A DNA stretch of 64,000 nt from the NCBI RefSeq assembly GCF_033283405.1, contig NZ_JAWMQR010000002.1:124001-188000 (forward strand), given 5' to 3'. Positions 53,697 to 63,453 of this stretch are shown piece by piece. The translations under genes were made by a program, and so were the position numbers. The notes beneath the pieces were generated by a model. That model was given only the letters and a program-made list of their open reading frames with translations. It ran no database searches and was not told the origin of the DNA. Source of the stretch: Halioxenophilus sp033283405 (GTDB lineage: Bacteria; Pseudomonadota; Gammaproteobacteria; Pseudomonadales; Cellvibrionaceae). Position 1 is the first letter of the stretch; every line of letters starts with the position of its first letter.

Positions 53697-54650
53697 ATGT
53701 CTGATCAGCCAGAGCAGCTCACCGCAGCCGTGCGAGCGCTTCTCCACTCCGATAAAACAGTACTGCAAGCCGTAATCAACGCCGTACCCACCCCCATCTT
53801 CTTCAAAGATGACGAGGGCCGCTATCTCGGCTGCAACCGCGCTTTCGAAAATTACGTGGGCCTCACCCGAGAGGCGCTGGTGGGCCGTTCCGTATTCGAG
53901 CTGTTTGAGCCAGAGCTGGCCCGCGTCTACCACGAGGCCGACAGCGCCTTGCTCCAGGCGGGTGGCGAGCAGGTGTACGAGGCCCGGGTAAAATACGCCG
54001 ATGGCTCCATTCGCGACGTTATGTTCCACAAGGCGGTATTTGAGGCAGAGTACGAGGGGATTTCCGGCCTGGTTGGGGTGATTCTCGATATTACCGAACG
54101 CAAGAAGATCGAGTCCGAATACCGGCAGCTGGCCCTGACCGACACAGTCACCAGAATTGATAACCGCTTTTCATTTATGAGGAGCGCTGAGGCCGCCATG
54201 GGGCGCCTGGCCCAGGCCGGCAATCCGGTCAGCCTGATGCTGATCGATCTGGACGACTTCAAAGGCATCAACGACAACCACGGCCATTTCGCCGGCGACA
54301 CCATTCTGCGCGAGGTGGCCCAGCGCCTGCGTCAGGTCATCCAGCCAAACGATATGGTCGCCCGCATAGGGGGCGATGAATTTGCCGTGCTGCTGCCCGA
54401 CACCCAATGCCCCGATGCTCTGGCCTCGCTGGCGGCCAAGCTGATTGAGCAGAGCGCCCGGCCAATAGCAACCGGCGACCAGCAGATCTGCACCGGGGTC
54501 AGCATCGGTATCGCCTGTGCTCCGCACCATGCTACCAATGTCACCGCGCTGCTGAGATGTGCCGATCAGGCGCTCTACCAGGCCAAGTCGCAGGGCAAGA
54601 ATTGCTTCCATCTCTTTAATAGCGACCAGCCTGCCGCCAATCAGGAGTAG
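53697..54650 (+). CDS. PAS-GGDEF diguanylate cyclase
   Basis: This 317-residue protein has a PAS domain (about 20-140, with AVPTPIFFKDDEGRYLGCNRA and the PAC-like VILDITERKKIE) and a GGDEF domain (active-site GGDEF at 225-229). The I-site position reads QPND, so the arginine is missing, and product inhibition may be weak. It synthesises cyclic di-GMP in response to a PAS input. There is no membrane anchor. Confidence 0.9.
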   Translation: MSDQPEQLTAAVRALLHSDKTVLQAVINAVPTPIFFKDDEGRYLGCNRAFENYVGLTREALVGRSVFELFEPELARVYHEADSALLQAGGEQVYEARVKYADGSIRDVMFHKAVFEAEYEGISGLVGVILDITERKKIESEYRQLALTDTVTRIDNRFSFMRSAEAAMGRLAQAGNPVSLMLIDLDDFKGINDNHGHFAGDTILREVAQRLRQVIQPNDMVARIGGDEFAVLLPDTQCPDALASLAAKLIEQSARPIATGDQQICTGVSIGIACAPHHATNVTALLRCADQALYQAKSQGKNCFHLFNSDQPAANQE

Positions 54651-54947
54651 ATACCGGCCCACCAGCCGATAACCGCCAGCGGCGCAATTTCCACCCGGCG
54701 ATTGCCACTCCACGCGGAATGCTTCACCGCGCCACCATCCTGAGACCTGGTTCATGTTTGCCAGCGTCGTATTTGACGCCTTCGCCATGTCCGACTAAAG
54801 CTTACTATTGAGCGCCAAATTTACGGCCGCTTCAGCCTGTGGGCCTGCGTCCATCCAGCCAGCGCCGTCAGTCAGATTCAACCTGTACATCCAAGCTGAT
54901 TGTTCAGCTGTTTACTCTTCACACAACCACCAATTGGAATCAATGCC

Positions 54948-55415
54948 ATGTCCGATGCAGTCTCTTCCTTCTCGTTAATCACGGAAAGCTTTCAAAAAGG
55001 AGCCAAAAAGAAGATCGAAGCGTGGTTGACGGGTATGGGCGCCATCGCCTCCAACAAAGCCATGGTGAAGTACTCAGAGCTGCCCTTTATGGCCACTCAG
55101 GATGCCCACGGCTTTGCCTGGAGCCGCAAACACGATGGTTGGGTGGATATTTTACAAAGCGACGACCAACTCAAGCAGGTGGTCTGTAATATCCGCTACC
55201 CCAAGCAACGCTGGTTCTCGAAACAGAAGAAGGATTGGCAGGCGTTGAATAACTCTGCCGGAAAACTGTTTGGCAGTGCCAAAACCTTTGACTTTGGCGA
55301 GAAGCAGGGCCGGCTCTACAAAACCAAAGATATCGACGTGCTGCTGACCGCCTACCAGAAGAGCCGCAGCAGCCACATTGAAATCAAAATCGCCCGCGGC
55401 GGCTTTTGCAGTTAA
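54948..55415 (+). CDS. Conserved-looking hypothetical protein
   Basis: This 155-residue protein is basic, with many Lys/Arg residues and no signal peptide or membrane span. The start MSDAVSSFSLITESF is chosen at the ATG 54948. A segment with RYPKQRWFSKQKKDWQAL might be a binding surface. I do not recognise a family. Confidence 0.55.
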   Translation: MSDAVSSFSLITESFQKGAKKKIEAWLTGMGAIASNKAMVKYSELPFMATQDAHGFAWSRKHDGWVDILQSDDQLKQVVCNIRYPKQRWFSKQKKDWQALNNSAGKLFGSAKTFDFGEKQGRLYKTKDIDVLLTAYQKSRSSHIEIKIARGGFCS

Positions 55416-55422
55416 CAGGCAA

Positions 55423-56079
55423 TTAACGGGCAGACAACCCCTGTTTGTAGGGCGGTACCCGTAGGCGCAAACTGTTTTGCAGATAGGCAACCGTCTTGTA
55501 CTGCCCGGCCAGGACAATAATTTCGATCAACTGTTTATCGTTGTACACCTTGGCCAGCTCGGCCCAGGTTTCATCGCTGATCATGGAGTCGAAATGCAGC
55601 TCCTCCATCGCCCGCAGCAGAGCCCGCTCGTGGTCGACCCAACCGTCTGCGGTTGAACCATCGATCACCCGCTCCACCTCCTCTGCGGAAATGCCGTTGC
55701 GTTTACCGATCACCACGTGAGAACCCCACTCAAAGGGCGCCTGGCTGAGCCAACCTACGCGCATAATGGCCAATTCACGATCGCGAATGGGCAGCTCGCC
55801 ATCGGAGAGAAATTTTTTACTCACCTCCAGATGCGCGTGGTAGAGCTCAGAGTGTCGGATCAGTATCTCCAGGGAGTCGATATCCTCACGCGGCTTGCGC
55901 ACACCGTCAACCACCACCATGCTTATCTCATCCAGCAATTGCTGTTGTTGTGGACTGCGCGCATCGGGTGCCAGGGCGGCGAGCCTGGGCGGCTGGCCAA
56001 GGATATACGCTTCCCGCTGACTGGTATCGCGATCGGGTTCGCTGAAACTCTCGCTGGTTCGACGGCTATCGCTCATCAA
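55423..56079 (-). CDS. Carboxymuconolactone-decarboxylase/AhpD-like protein
   Basis: This 218-residue protein has the CMD/AhpD-type helical domain: LEILIRHSELYHAHLEVSKKF, REL AIMRVGWLSQAPFEWGSHVVIGK, and GISAEEVERV. The cysteine pair (CxxC) of true AhpD peroxidases is not present, so a redox role is doubtful; the family also includes lactone decarboxylases. The start is at the first or second ATG (56079 or 56076). Confidence 0.8.
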   Translation of the reverse strand: MMSDSRRTSESFSEPDRDTSQREAYILGQPPRLAALAPDARSPQQQQLLDEISMVVVDGVRKPREDIDSLEILIRHSELYHAHLEVSKKFLSDGELPIRDRELAIMRVGWLSQAPFEWGSHVVIGKRNGISAEEVERVIDGSTADGWVDHERALLRAMEELHFDSMISDETWAELAKVYNDKQLIEIIVLAGQYKTVAYLQNSLRLRVPPYKQGLSAR

Positions 56080-56230
56080 TCACTCCTCTCTGTTATTGTT
56101 AAACTGGCCAAACAATAACAGAGCCCCTGCGGAAACTCAGCATCGCAAAAACTGGATAATACGCATACACGGATTGCCATCCACGAATGAGAACCTTAGT
56201 GCAGGCACCAGCTCACCCAAGCACGCCCTG

Positions 56231-56797
56231 TTACTGGCCGGGGTTTAACTCACGCAGCAACAATATGGCCTGCTCTGCTTCCGCCGCAGTCATCCCGCCC
56301 TCCTGCAGCAGGCGAATATTGCCCTCGCCGTCGAGCACAATTATTGCAGCACTTTTCTTCTGTAACTGCCACCGTTGCCGGCCAACGCCAAGGGCATCGA
56401 CTACCAGGCGATCCTCGGGGTGGGCCTTTTTACTCTTCGCCACCTCGCCCGCCACCAGCCCCGCCGTACCCCACAGGGCATCGGCAGAATTGACCAACTG
56501 GGTTACCGGGATTATGTCGCGCAGGCCGGCCGCCGCCAGGGCCTGATAAAACGGCTGGTTTAGCTTGTCGATACCGGCGCGGGCGGCCACATACTCAAAA
56601 ATCTGTACCGGCCCGCCTGCACTGGCGCTCTGCCAGGGGACAAATAGCGCCTCACCATCTACCAGCAAACACTCACCCTTATCGGTAATACTCAGTGCCG
56701 GTAGGGTCTGCCCCAACTCGAGCCCAAGCGCCTCCCCCCAAGGGGACGACAACAGGCCAACAACGAGGTAAACGTACACTTTTATTATTCTGGTCAT
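56231..56797 (-). CDS. YtfJ-like exported protein
   Basis: This 188-residue protein has an N-terminal signal peptide. The mature part resembles E. coli YtfJ, a thioredoxin-like periplasmic protein: LELGQTLPALSITDKGEC, PVQIFEYVAARAGIDKLNQP, TQLVNSADALWG, DRLVVDALGVGRQRWQL and AAIIVLDGEGNI. No CxxC is visible. Function is unknown in the family. Confidence 0.75.
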   Translation of the reverse strand: MTRIIKVYVYLVVGLLSSPWGEALGLELGQTLPALSITDKGECLLVDGEALFVPWQSASAGGPVQIFEYVAARAGIDKLNQPFYQALAAAGLRDIIPVTQLVNSADALWGTAGLVAGEVAKSKKAHPEDRLVVDALGVGRQRWQLQKKSAAIIVLDGEGNIRLLQEGGMTAAEAEQAILLLRELNPGQ

Positions 56798-57014
56798 ACT
56801 GGCAACCCGTTGAATTAAATGATGAACCGGGAGTCTTATTGGCTAACGCTTTTTATGGCCGCGTTGCATAGTGGCCAGTTAAGAGATCACCACTCGCTCT
56901 CTGGATTCGCCACCACTGGCCGCTGAACTGTGGCTGGCCAGGCGATAGACGCAGAAATCGAGCAGGCAGTATACTCCAGGCCAATTCTCGCCAAGGTAGG
57001 CAAAGAAAACGACT

Positions 57015-59819
57015 ATGTTTATTCGATTGTGCTCACTACTGTGCTTGGCCCTATGCACACTCATGTGCTACGCGGCACCCACCGAGTTACTCAACCTGGA
57101 TCAGCGCCACTTTCTGATCCGCCAACCACAGAATATCGCGCAGTTCTCCTTCACCGGTTACGACAGCAACTGGCGCTGGCTGAGAATTCCCAAACCGCGC
57201 CTAACCGAAACCGCCACTGGCAGCCTCTATCAATACGGTGACCAGGCCGATGACCTGATCTGGAAGCTGCAGGTAACCCCCACCGGTAACACCGTCCAAC
57301 TCGATACTGACATCACCGCTAACCGTGATCAAAAGGTTGTCTACCTGGCCTTGGTCTTCTCATTCATTGATCAACTCACCAGTGGCCGCCTGGAGGTGAC
57401 CAGCAGTGGCCAACAAACCAGCACTCTGCCACTACCATTGGCGCGGGCACAGCTTACCGGAGTGACACAGTTCAGCGTGTTTGATGACGCTGGCAGCAAG
57501 CAGTTTACACTCAGCCTGCAAACCCCGGCCGATATCCATATCGACAAAACCCTGCGCATCAAGTTGGTCAGCAATGCCATCGCCAAGGGGGAGGCGGCCC
57601 ACAATCGCCTAACCCTGACCTTTGCCGAACCACCCAAGTTTTACGCCAGCCTGGACGAGCGGCCAGGGGTCACCAGCCAGTCCCACTGGTACCCTTTCAC
57701 GCCCAACAATCAAACCGCACCGGGTGAATTCGGCCTGCAGGATTGGCTGAAGCTCCCCACCGAGGCCATCACCGCGCGTGGCGCCAGCCTGTTCGCCGAC
57801 AATCAGCCCTTCAAGGTGTGGGGCACCAATGTCGAGTATCAGGCCAATGCCCCAAGCCACGCCGAGGCTGAACAACGCGCGGCCTTTTTTGCCAAATACG
57901 GCATCAATGGCGTGCGCCTTCATAAACTCACCAACCCCGGTTGGCAGGGTTTGGGCAACAAACATAGTGCCAGTGACTACGACCCCAAACGACTGGAGCT
58001 GTTTGACTACTTCACCGCCCAGTTGCGCAATCAGCAGATCACCTACGGCCTCTCGCCCATCTGGCAACTGCAGGTATTCGATGGCGATCGCGAAAAATTA
58101 CTCGCCTACGACGAAGTTAAAAAAGCCGGCAGCACCCGCGGTCTGATCTGGTTTGCCAAAGATGTACAGGACCTGCACATCGCAACCATGCTCAATCTGC
58201 TCAACCACAAAAACCCCTACACTGGCCTGAAATACGCCGACGACCCTGCCGTTACCTATTTTGAGATCCAAAACGAGGAGGATGTTTTCTTCTTTAGCAC
58301 CGGCGCCTCGGTGGCTCGCTCACCAACCTACTACGCTCTATTGGCCGGCCAGTTCAGCGATTGGCTACTGGCCAAATACGGCTCCCAGGCCGGGCTGGAA
58401 CAGGCCTGGGGCAAAGCTGCCATCAACGCCTTTAAGAACGAGGGCGGTGCCAGTGATGAGGCTTTGAGCAAGCGCAATATCTTCCCGGTAGGCAACCCCT
58501 GGTTGTGGGACAACCAGATCCAGGACCGCGCCCGCGGCCGCCGCCTGCAGGACACCGCCCGCTTCCTGTTTGAGCTGCAAAACAACTACTATCAGCGCGC
58601 CAGCGAAGCGATTCGTGCGGCGGGCTTTCGCGGCCAGATAGTCGCCAGCAACTGGCAGGCGGGTTCGGGCAGTGCCCATTTCCTGAACTTAATTTCCGAT
58701 GCTGAACACGGCATGATCGACCGCCACAACTACATGGGTGGCGCCAGTGGTACCCCCGGTAATCTTGGGCGCGGCAACAACTACGCCATGCAGTCCGGCT
58801 TCCAGCTCAACAACTACACCATGCTGCCCGAACCCGGCAGTGGCCTGCTCAGCGTGGGCATGCAACAGGTGCAGGATAAACCCTTCCTATTAAGCGAATG
58901 GATGTCGGTCGTACCCAGCGAGTGGGCGGCGGCAGACACCACCATCATCGCCGCCTATGGCATGGGCCTGCAGGATTGGGACATGAGCTACCACTTCGCC
59001 TCCAACGCCAGCGGCTTTACGCCATCACTCACCTTTCCCGGCCCCAAAAAATTTAACAATCTAACCCCCGTGGGCGTCGGCCTCTACCCGGTGTTGAGCC
59101 GCATGGTATTGCGCGGCGATGTCGCTCCCGGCCAGGTCATCGCCACCCGCCGGGTCAGCCTGCGCCAGGCCTACGACAGCGATTTCGACTTCACCAATAT
59201 CACCTTGCAGGAGAACGATTTTAAGTCCTTTAGCGGCACCCCCAGCCACAACGCCCTGGCCGCCGGCCAGGTGCTGGTGCAGATCACCGACGACGATCAA
59301 GCCTCCAGCATCGGTGACTGGCAGCAGTACCAGCAGGGCGACACCATCACCGCCAGCACCGGGCAGCTGAAATGGACCGGCGGCAAGGAGCCACACTCCG
59401 GGTTTATCGAGATCAACACCGGCGGCACCCAGGGAGTGGCTGGCTTTGCCGAGGATCGCCAGCTTGCCTTCAACGACATGACCATCACCCCACACAGCAA
59501 CTATGCCGTCATCCTGACCACCGCCAAGGCCCGCCAACAGACCCTGGCCAGTGACAAACAGGTGTTGATCGTCGCCATGGCCCGGGCTTACAACAGTGGC
59601 ATGGTGCTCACCGACGACCTGATAATCGAGGCCGGCAAAGCCCCAGTGGTACTGGAACCGGTGCAGGCGGAACTCGCCTTTAAACGCCGGCAGGGCAAGG
59701 TGACCGTGCTCGACCACGATGGCTTGCGCACCAATAAAAGCTATCGGCTGGAGGATGGCCAGTTCCAGCTCGATACCGGCCGCGATCAGAGCCCCTACTA
59801 TCTGGTTGAGTTCGATTAA
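57015..59819 (+). CDS. Large exported clan-A glycoside hydrolase
   Basis: This 934-residue protein has a signal peptide (MFIRLCSLLCLALCTLM, to YAA). A beta-rich N-terminal region of about 240 residues is followed by a TIM-barrel domain (VWGTNVEY, NGVRLHKL) and a C-terminal beta-domain. The barrel carries the acid/base in IQNEED (Glu421) and a nucleophile candidate in LLSEWMS (Glu628), at the beta-4/beta-7 spacing expected for GH-A. The exact GH family (GH5-, GH42- or agarase-like) is not certain. It likely degrades a polysaccharide outside the cytosol. No other carbohydrate genes flank it. Confidence 0.75.
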   Translation: MFIRLCSLLCLALCTLMCYAAPTELLNLDQRHFLIRQPQNIAQFSFTGYDSNWRWLRIPKPRLTETATGSLYQYGDQADDLIWKLQVTPTGNTVQLDTDITANRDQKVVYLALVFSFIDQLTSGRLEVTSSGQQTSTLPLPLARAQLTGVTQFSVFDDAGSKQFTLSLQTPADIHIDKTLRIKLVSNAIAKGEAAHNRLTLTFAEPPKFYASLDERPGVTSQSHWYPFTPNNQTAPGEFGLQDWLKLPTEAITARGASLFADNQPFKVWGTNVEYQANAPSHAEAEQRAAFFAKYGINGVRLHKLTNPGWQGLGNKHSASDYDPKRLELFDYFTAQLRNQQITYGLSPIWQLQVFDGDREKLLAYDEVKKAGSTRGLIWFAKDVQDLHIATMLNLLNHKNPYTGLKYADDPAVTYFEIQNEEDVFFFSTGASVARSPTYYALLAGQFSDWLLAKYGSQAGLEQAWGKAAINAFKNEGGASDEALSKRNIFPVGNPWLWDNQIQDRARGRRLQDTARFLFELQNNYYQRASEAIRAAGFRGQIVASNWQAGSGSAHFLNLISDAEHGMIDRHNYMGGASGTPGNLGRGNNYAMQSGFQLNNYTMLPEPGSGLLSVGMQQVQDKPFLLSEWMSVVPSEWAAADTTIIAAYGMGLQDWDMSYHFASNASGFTPSLTFPGPKKFNNLTPVGVGLYPVLSRMVLRGDVAPGQVIATRRVSLRQAYDSDFDFTNITLQENDFKSFSGTPSHNALAAGQVLVQITDDDQASSIGDWQQYQQGDTITASTGQLKWTGGKEPHSGFIEINTGGTQGVAGFAEDRQLAFNDMTITPHSNYAVILTTAKARQQTLASDKQVLIVAMARAYNSGMVLTDDLIIEAGKAPVVLEPVQAELAFKRRQGKVTVLDHDGLRTNKSYRLEDGQFQLDTGRDQSPYYLVEFD

Positions 59820-60062
59820 CGTCCGCAACCGGTAGTCTCTGCGCATAGGCGATACCCGGCGCCAATATTCGCCCGCCACCTTGCGGGAATTGCGCCCGGG
59901 GCCGTCCTTTCTCTGGAACCATCATTCAGCGCTACCCTCCAACCCCTGTTTGGAGGCCGCCGTTCCCTCTCCGCCACGGTGGCCCTGCCGCCTTCGCGGC
60001 CGTAACCGTACAGAGCCTCTTGCCGTACGCCATTAAGAGATTGAAATAGAGAGTTGTAGTAG

Positions 60063-62201
60063 ATGCGTAAGCTTTTGATTACCGGGGCCTGTTTGTCTAT
60101 TCTGGCCAGTGGTTGCGGTACGCCGCCACCCGAATCGACCTCCGCCGCCACCGAGACCCCTATGCTAAACCCAGCCAACCCCTTTGCTGCCACCAGCCCC
60201 CTGGATTACCAGACGCCCGATTTCAGCAAAATTCACATCGATGACTACGAACCCGCCTTTGCCGCGGGAATGGCCGAACACAGCGCCGAAATTGAGGCCA
60301 TTGCCAACAACCCGGAGGCACCCACCTTTACCAACACCATCGTCGCCATGGAGAACGCCGGCGCCCTGCTGCATCGGGTGGATGTGGTGTTCGGCAACCT
60401 CTCGGCGCTGCTCTCCAACGACGAGTACCAGCGCATTGATACCGAAATGGCGCCTAAGCTGTCGGAGCACAAAGACAACATCTACCTCAACCCCAAACTG
60501 TTTGAGCGGGTGCAGGCCATCTACGATCAACGCGACCAGCTGCAGGCGGAGGATCGCCGCCTGATTGAGGTCTACTACACCGATTTTGTGCGCGCCGGCG
60601 CCAAGCTCGATGCCGCCGCCCAGGCACGCCTGCGGGAGATCAACGCCCGCCTGTCGCTGCTGGCCACCCAGTTCTCCCAGAATATTCTCAAGTCGTTCAA
60701 AGACGACACCATTCTCGTGGCGGATAAATCAGAACTGGCCGGCCTGTCGGAGGAGGATATCGCCTCCCTCGCCGCCGCCGCCGAGAAAGCCGGCAAAACC
60801 GGTTACCTGATCACCCTGGTCAACACCACCCGCCAGCCTATTTTGGGCCAGTTGGAGAACCGCGCCCTGCGCCAGCAGATCTGGCAACAGTCTGCCGAGC
60901 GCGCCCACGCCAGTAACGACCCGGTGCTGTTGGAGCAGGTACAGCTGCGTGCCGAGGCAGCCGCGCTGCTCGGCTACAGCAACTGGGCCGACTACACCCT
61001 CGACAACCAGATGGCCAAGACTCCAGCCCCGGTGTTTAAAATGTTGGATGACCTGGCGCCCAAAGCCCTGGCCAGAGCCAAAGCCGAAGCCGCCGATATC
61101 CAAGCCGAGATCAGCAAAACCGGGGGCGACTTCGCCCTGCAGCCCTGGGATTGGGCCTACTACGCCGAGCGGGTACGCAAAGCCAAGTACGACCTGGATG
61201 AAGATCTGCTCAAACCCTACTTTGAGTTCAACACCGTCCTGCACGCCGGCCTCTTCTACGCCATGAACAAGCTCTACGGCATCACTTTTAAAGAGCGCAA
61301 GGATCTGCCGGTGTGGCAGGAGGATGTACTGGCGTTTGAGGTGTTTGAGCGCGATGGCAGCAGCATTGGCCTCTTTTACCTCGACCCCTACGCCCGCGAG
61401 GGTAAAAATGGCGGCGCCTGGATGAGTTCGTTTGTCGACCAGAACCGTCTGCGCGGCGAGAAACCCGTGGTCTACAACGCACTCAACATTCCCAAGCCAG
61501 CCGCCGGCCAACCCACCTTGATGACCTTCGATGAAGTCACCACCATGTTCCACGAGTTTGGCCACGCCGACCACGGCCTCTTCTCCGACGTGGTCTACCC
61601 GTCGCTCTCCGGTACCGAAGTGCCCCGGGATTTTGTCGAATTCCCCAGCCAGTTTAACGAGGATTGGGACATCAACCCGGAGGTACTGAAACACTACGCC
61701 CGCCACTACCAGACCGGCGAGCCCATTCCCGCCGACCTGTTGCAGCGGCTGCTGGAAGCACACACCTTTAACCAGGGCTTCGATACCGTCGAGTACCTGG
61801 CGGCAGCGCTGCTGGATATGGAGTGGCACACGCTGCCCGCGGGGCAGGCGGTGACCGATGTCGATGCCTTTGAGCAGGCCGCCCTGGCCAAGCACGGACT
61901 CGACTTCGCTCCCGTGCCGCCGCGCTATAAATCGGCCTACTTCAGCCATGTCTTCGGTGGCGGTTACTCGGCCGGTTATTACGCCTACCTCTGGACCGAG
62001 GTGTTAGCGGCCGATGCCTTTGCCTTCCAGCGTGAACACGGCGGCCTGACTGCCGAGAATGGTGAGGCCTACCGCCAGGCGATTCTCGCCATCGGCAACA
62101 GCAAAGAGCTGATGCAGAGCTACCAAGCCTTCCGCGGCCAGGAGCCCGGTGTCGAAGCCTTGATGGTCCGCCGCGGGCTAGAGACACAATCCCTTCAGTA
62201 A
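60063..62201 (+). CDS. dcp: Peptidyl-dipeptidase Dcp (M3 family), lipoprotein form
   Basis: This 712-residue M3 metallopeptidase has the zinc motif HEFGH (497-501) in TMFHEFGHADHG and the typical C-terminal FSHVFGGGYSAGYYAYLW. It removes C-terminal dipeptides. The N-terminus is a lipoprotein signal (lipobox ASGC), giving a membrane-anchored form; E. coli Dcp has no such anchor and is about 680 residues. A hairpin follows the stop. Confidence 0.93.
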   Translation: MRKLLITGACLSILASGCGTPPPESTSAATETPMLNPANPFAATSPLDYQTPDFSKIHIDDYEPAFAAGMAEHSAEIEAIANNPEAPTFTNTIVAMENAGALLHRVDVVFGNLSALLSNDEYQRIDTEMAPKLSEHKDNIYLNPKLFERVQAIYDQRDQLQAEDRRLIEVYYTDFVRAGAKLDAAAQARLREINARLSLLATQFSQNILKSFKDDTILVADKSELAGLSEEDIASLAAAAEKAGKTGYLITLVNTTRQPILGQLENRALRQQIWQQSAERAHASNDPVLLEQVQLRAEAAALLGYSNWADYTLDNQMAKTPAPVFKMLDDLAPKALARAKAEAADIQAEISKTGGDFALQPWDWAYYAERVRKAKYDLDEDLLKPYFEFNTVLHAGLFYAMNKLYGITFKERKDLPVWQEDVLAFEVFERDGSSIGLFYLDPYAREGKNGGAWMSSFVDQNRLRGEKPVVYNALNIPKPAAGQPTLMTFDEVTTMFHEFGHADHGLFSDVVYPSLSGTEVPRDFVEFPSQFNEDWDINPEVLKHYARHYQTGEPIPADLLQRLLEAHTFNQGFDTVEYLAAALLDMEWHTLPAGQAVTDVDAFEQAALAKHGLDFAPVPPRYKSAYFSHVFGGGYSAGYYAYLWTEVLAADAFAFQREHGGLTAENGEAYRQAILAIGNSKELMQSYQAFRGQEPGVEALMVRRGLETQSLQ

Positions 62202-62217
62202 TTGCGGACGGGGTAAT

Positions 62218-62244
62218 CGGCAGCCGCGTGAATCGCCGCTGCCG
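62218..62244. terminator. Hairpin after dcp
   Basis: CGGCAGC and GCTGCCG are exact complements around a 13-base loop, 16 bases after the dcp stop and before a convergent gene. No T tract follows. The call is tentative. Confidence 0.45.
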
Positions 62245-62348
62245 TTGCCCCCAAAGCATCTAATTAGTCGCCTTCATCCGCCGCCATTCAACAACACCCC
62301 TCAACACCCCCCCCCCAGCAGCACTGAGCGAACACCCCGCCAGCGGTA

Positions 62349-63440
62349 TTAATGGTGATCAGAAATGTTAAGCCCGGAGAAATTAAGATAGTGACGATAA
62401 TTTTTCTGGTAAACCGACTCCCCCATCAGGGCAATTTGCCGCTCCATAAAAGGCTTGAGCATCCCCGCCAATTGGCCATCGGCCACGGCCAGAGCAAACG
62501 CCTCCACGCTTGAAAGCGCCCCGGCATCGGCCACCTTGCGCAACAGGTAGTCGGAGCTTTTCTCAGGTCTGAGTGCCACCTTCGGCAGCGCCTGCAACCA
62601 GGGGTTTTGATGCAAAATCCGCTTCGCCTTGCGCCAGGTGGCGTCGATCAGAATCAGGTGTTCATACACCTGCAGGGCGCCGGTTTGGTCGTCGGCCTCA
62701 CTGCCAATATTGGTCGCATCGGGAAACAGCAACGCCAATTTACTTTGCCGCAGCGGCGCAAAGTGCTCCCCTTCCTTCACCAACACTGCAGGGTAGCGCT
62801 GCTTGATTAACGACACGGTGGAGAGAGTGCGGCCGCGCTCTTCCGGGTGGCGCAAAATGGTAATCGGCGGTGGCGGCAGAATCGGATCAATAGCACCACA
62901 ATTACAGACCCGCTTGGGCAGCGCACAACCAAAGCAGTAACGGCTGGCGCTAAGCGGATGGTGATAGATGGCCGTGCGTTTGAATTTATTTTCCGCCCGG
63001 TGCAACCGCACGCCGATTAGCTGGCCGGCCTCATCCACCTGCAGTTCAATCTCGCGCCGGGCAATGCCCTGCTCCAGCTTGGTGGCATCAACCACCGCCA
63101 GCCGATAACAGTGATCGGCAACGGCCAACGGCTCACCAGCAACCATCAGCACATGGCCGCTGTCTCCGGATTTCGGCAACTTGTCTTTGCGCCAAGCAAG
63201 CAGATTACCGGGTTTCAAATTGGCCAAACGGTTACTGCCGATCTCCTGCAAGATGGCAAAGTAGTGAACCGCTTTGGGCCTGGCTAATTGGTAGGGTTTA
63301 CTGAGCTGCAACTGCTCAAACAGCAGGTTGATCAACCCCGAGCAGTCGCAGGCGATAGCCTCGCCGGTGACCACTGGCTCGCGGGCGAAAGCGCGGTTGG
63401 GCAGTGCCAACCAATGATTCAACAGTTGCTCTGGGGTCAA
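62349..63440 (-). CDS. NlpC/P60-like domain fused to a DTW (TapT-type) domain
   Basis: This protein of about 363 residues has two unrelated domains. The N-terminal part (about 1-160) looks like an NlpC/P60-type cysteine hydrolase: CDCSGL with candidate nucleophile Cys33 and GHVLMV with His96; the third catalytic residue is unclear. The C-terminal part (about 165-363) is a DTW domain: zinc-type cysteines YCFGC..P..VCNC (169-181), RHPEERGRTLST and IDATW (265-269), as in tRNA-uridine aminocarboxypropyltransferases. I prefer the TTG start at 63440, with AGGA upstream and 13 bases after the previous stop; longer frames run through the neighbouring gene. The fusion is unusual; a tRNA-modifying role is inferred for the C-terminal half only. 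Confidence 0.7.
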   Translation of the reverse strand: MTPEQLLNHWLALPNRAFAREPVVTGEAIACDCSGLINLLFEQLQLSKPYQLARPKAVHYFAILQEIGSNRLANLKPGNLLAWRKDKLPKSGDSGHVLMVAGEPLAVADHCYRLAVVDATKLEQGIARREIELQVDEAGQLIGVRLHRAENKFKRTAIYHHPLSASRYCFGCALPKRVCNCGAIDPILPPPPITILRHPEERGRTLSTVSLIKQRYPAVLVKEGEHFAPLRQSKLALLFPDATNIGSEADDQTGALQVYEHLILIDATWRKAKRILHQNPWLQALPKVALRPEKSSDYLLRKVADAGALSSVEAFALAVADGQLAGMLKPFMERQIALMGESVYQKNYRHYLNFSGLNISDHH

Positions 63441-63453
63441 ATAAAAATTCCTG

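Noticed and set aside
54839..55189. Plus-strand frame of 116 codons
   Set aside because: It overlaps the better-supported 155-residue gene at 54948-55415 in another frame.
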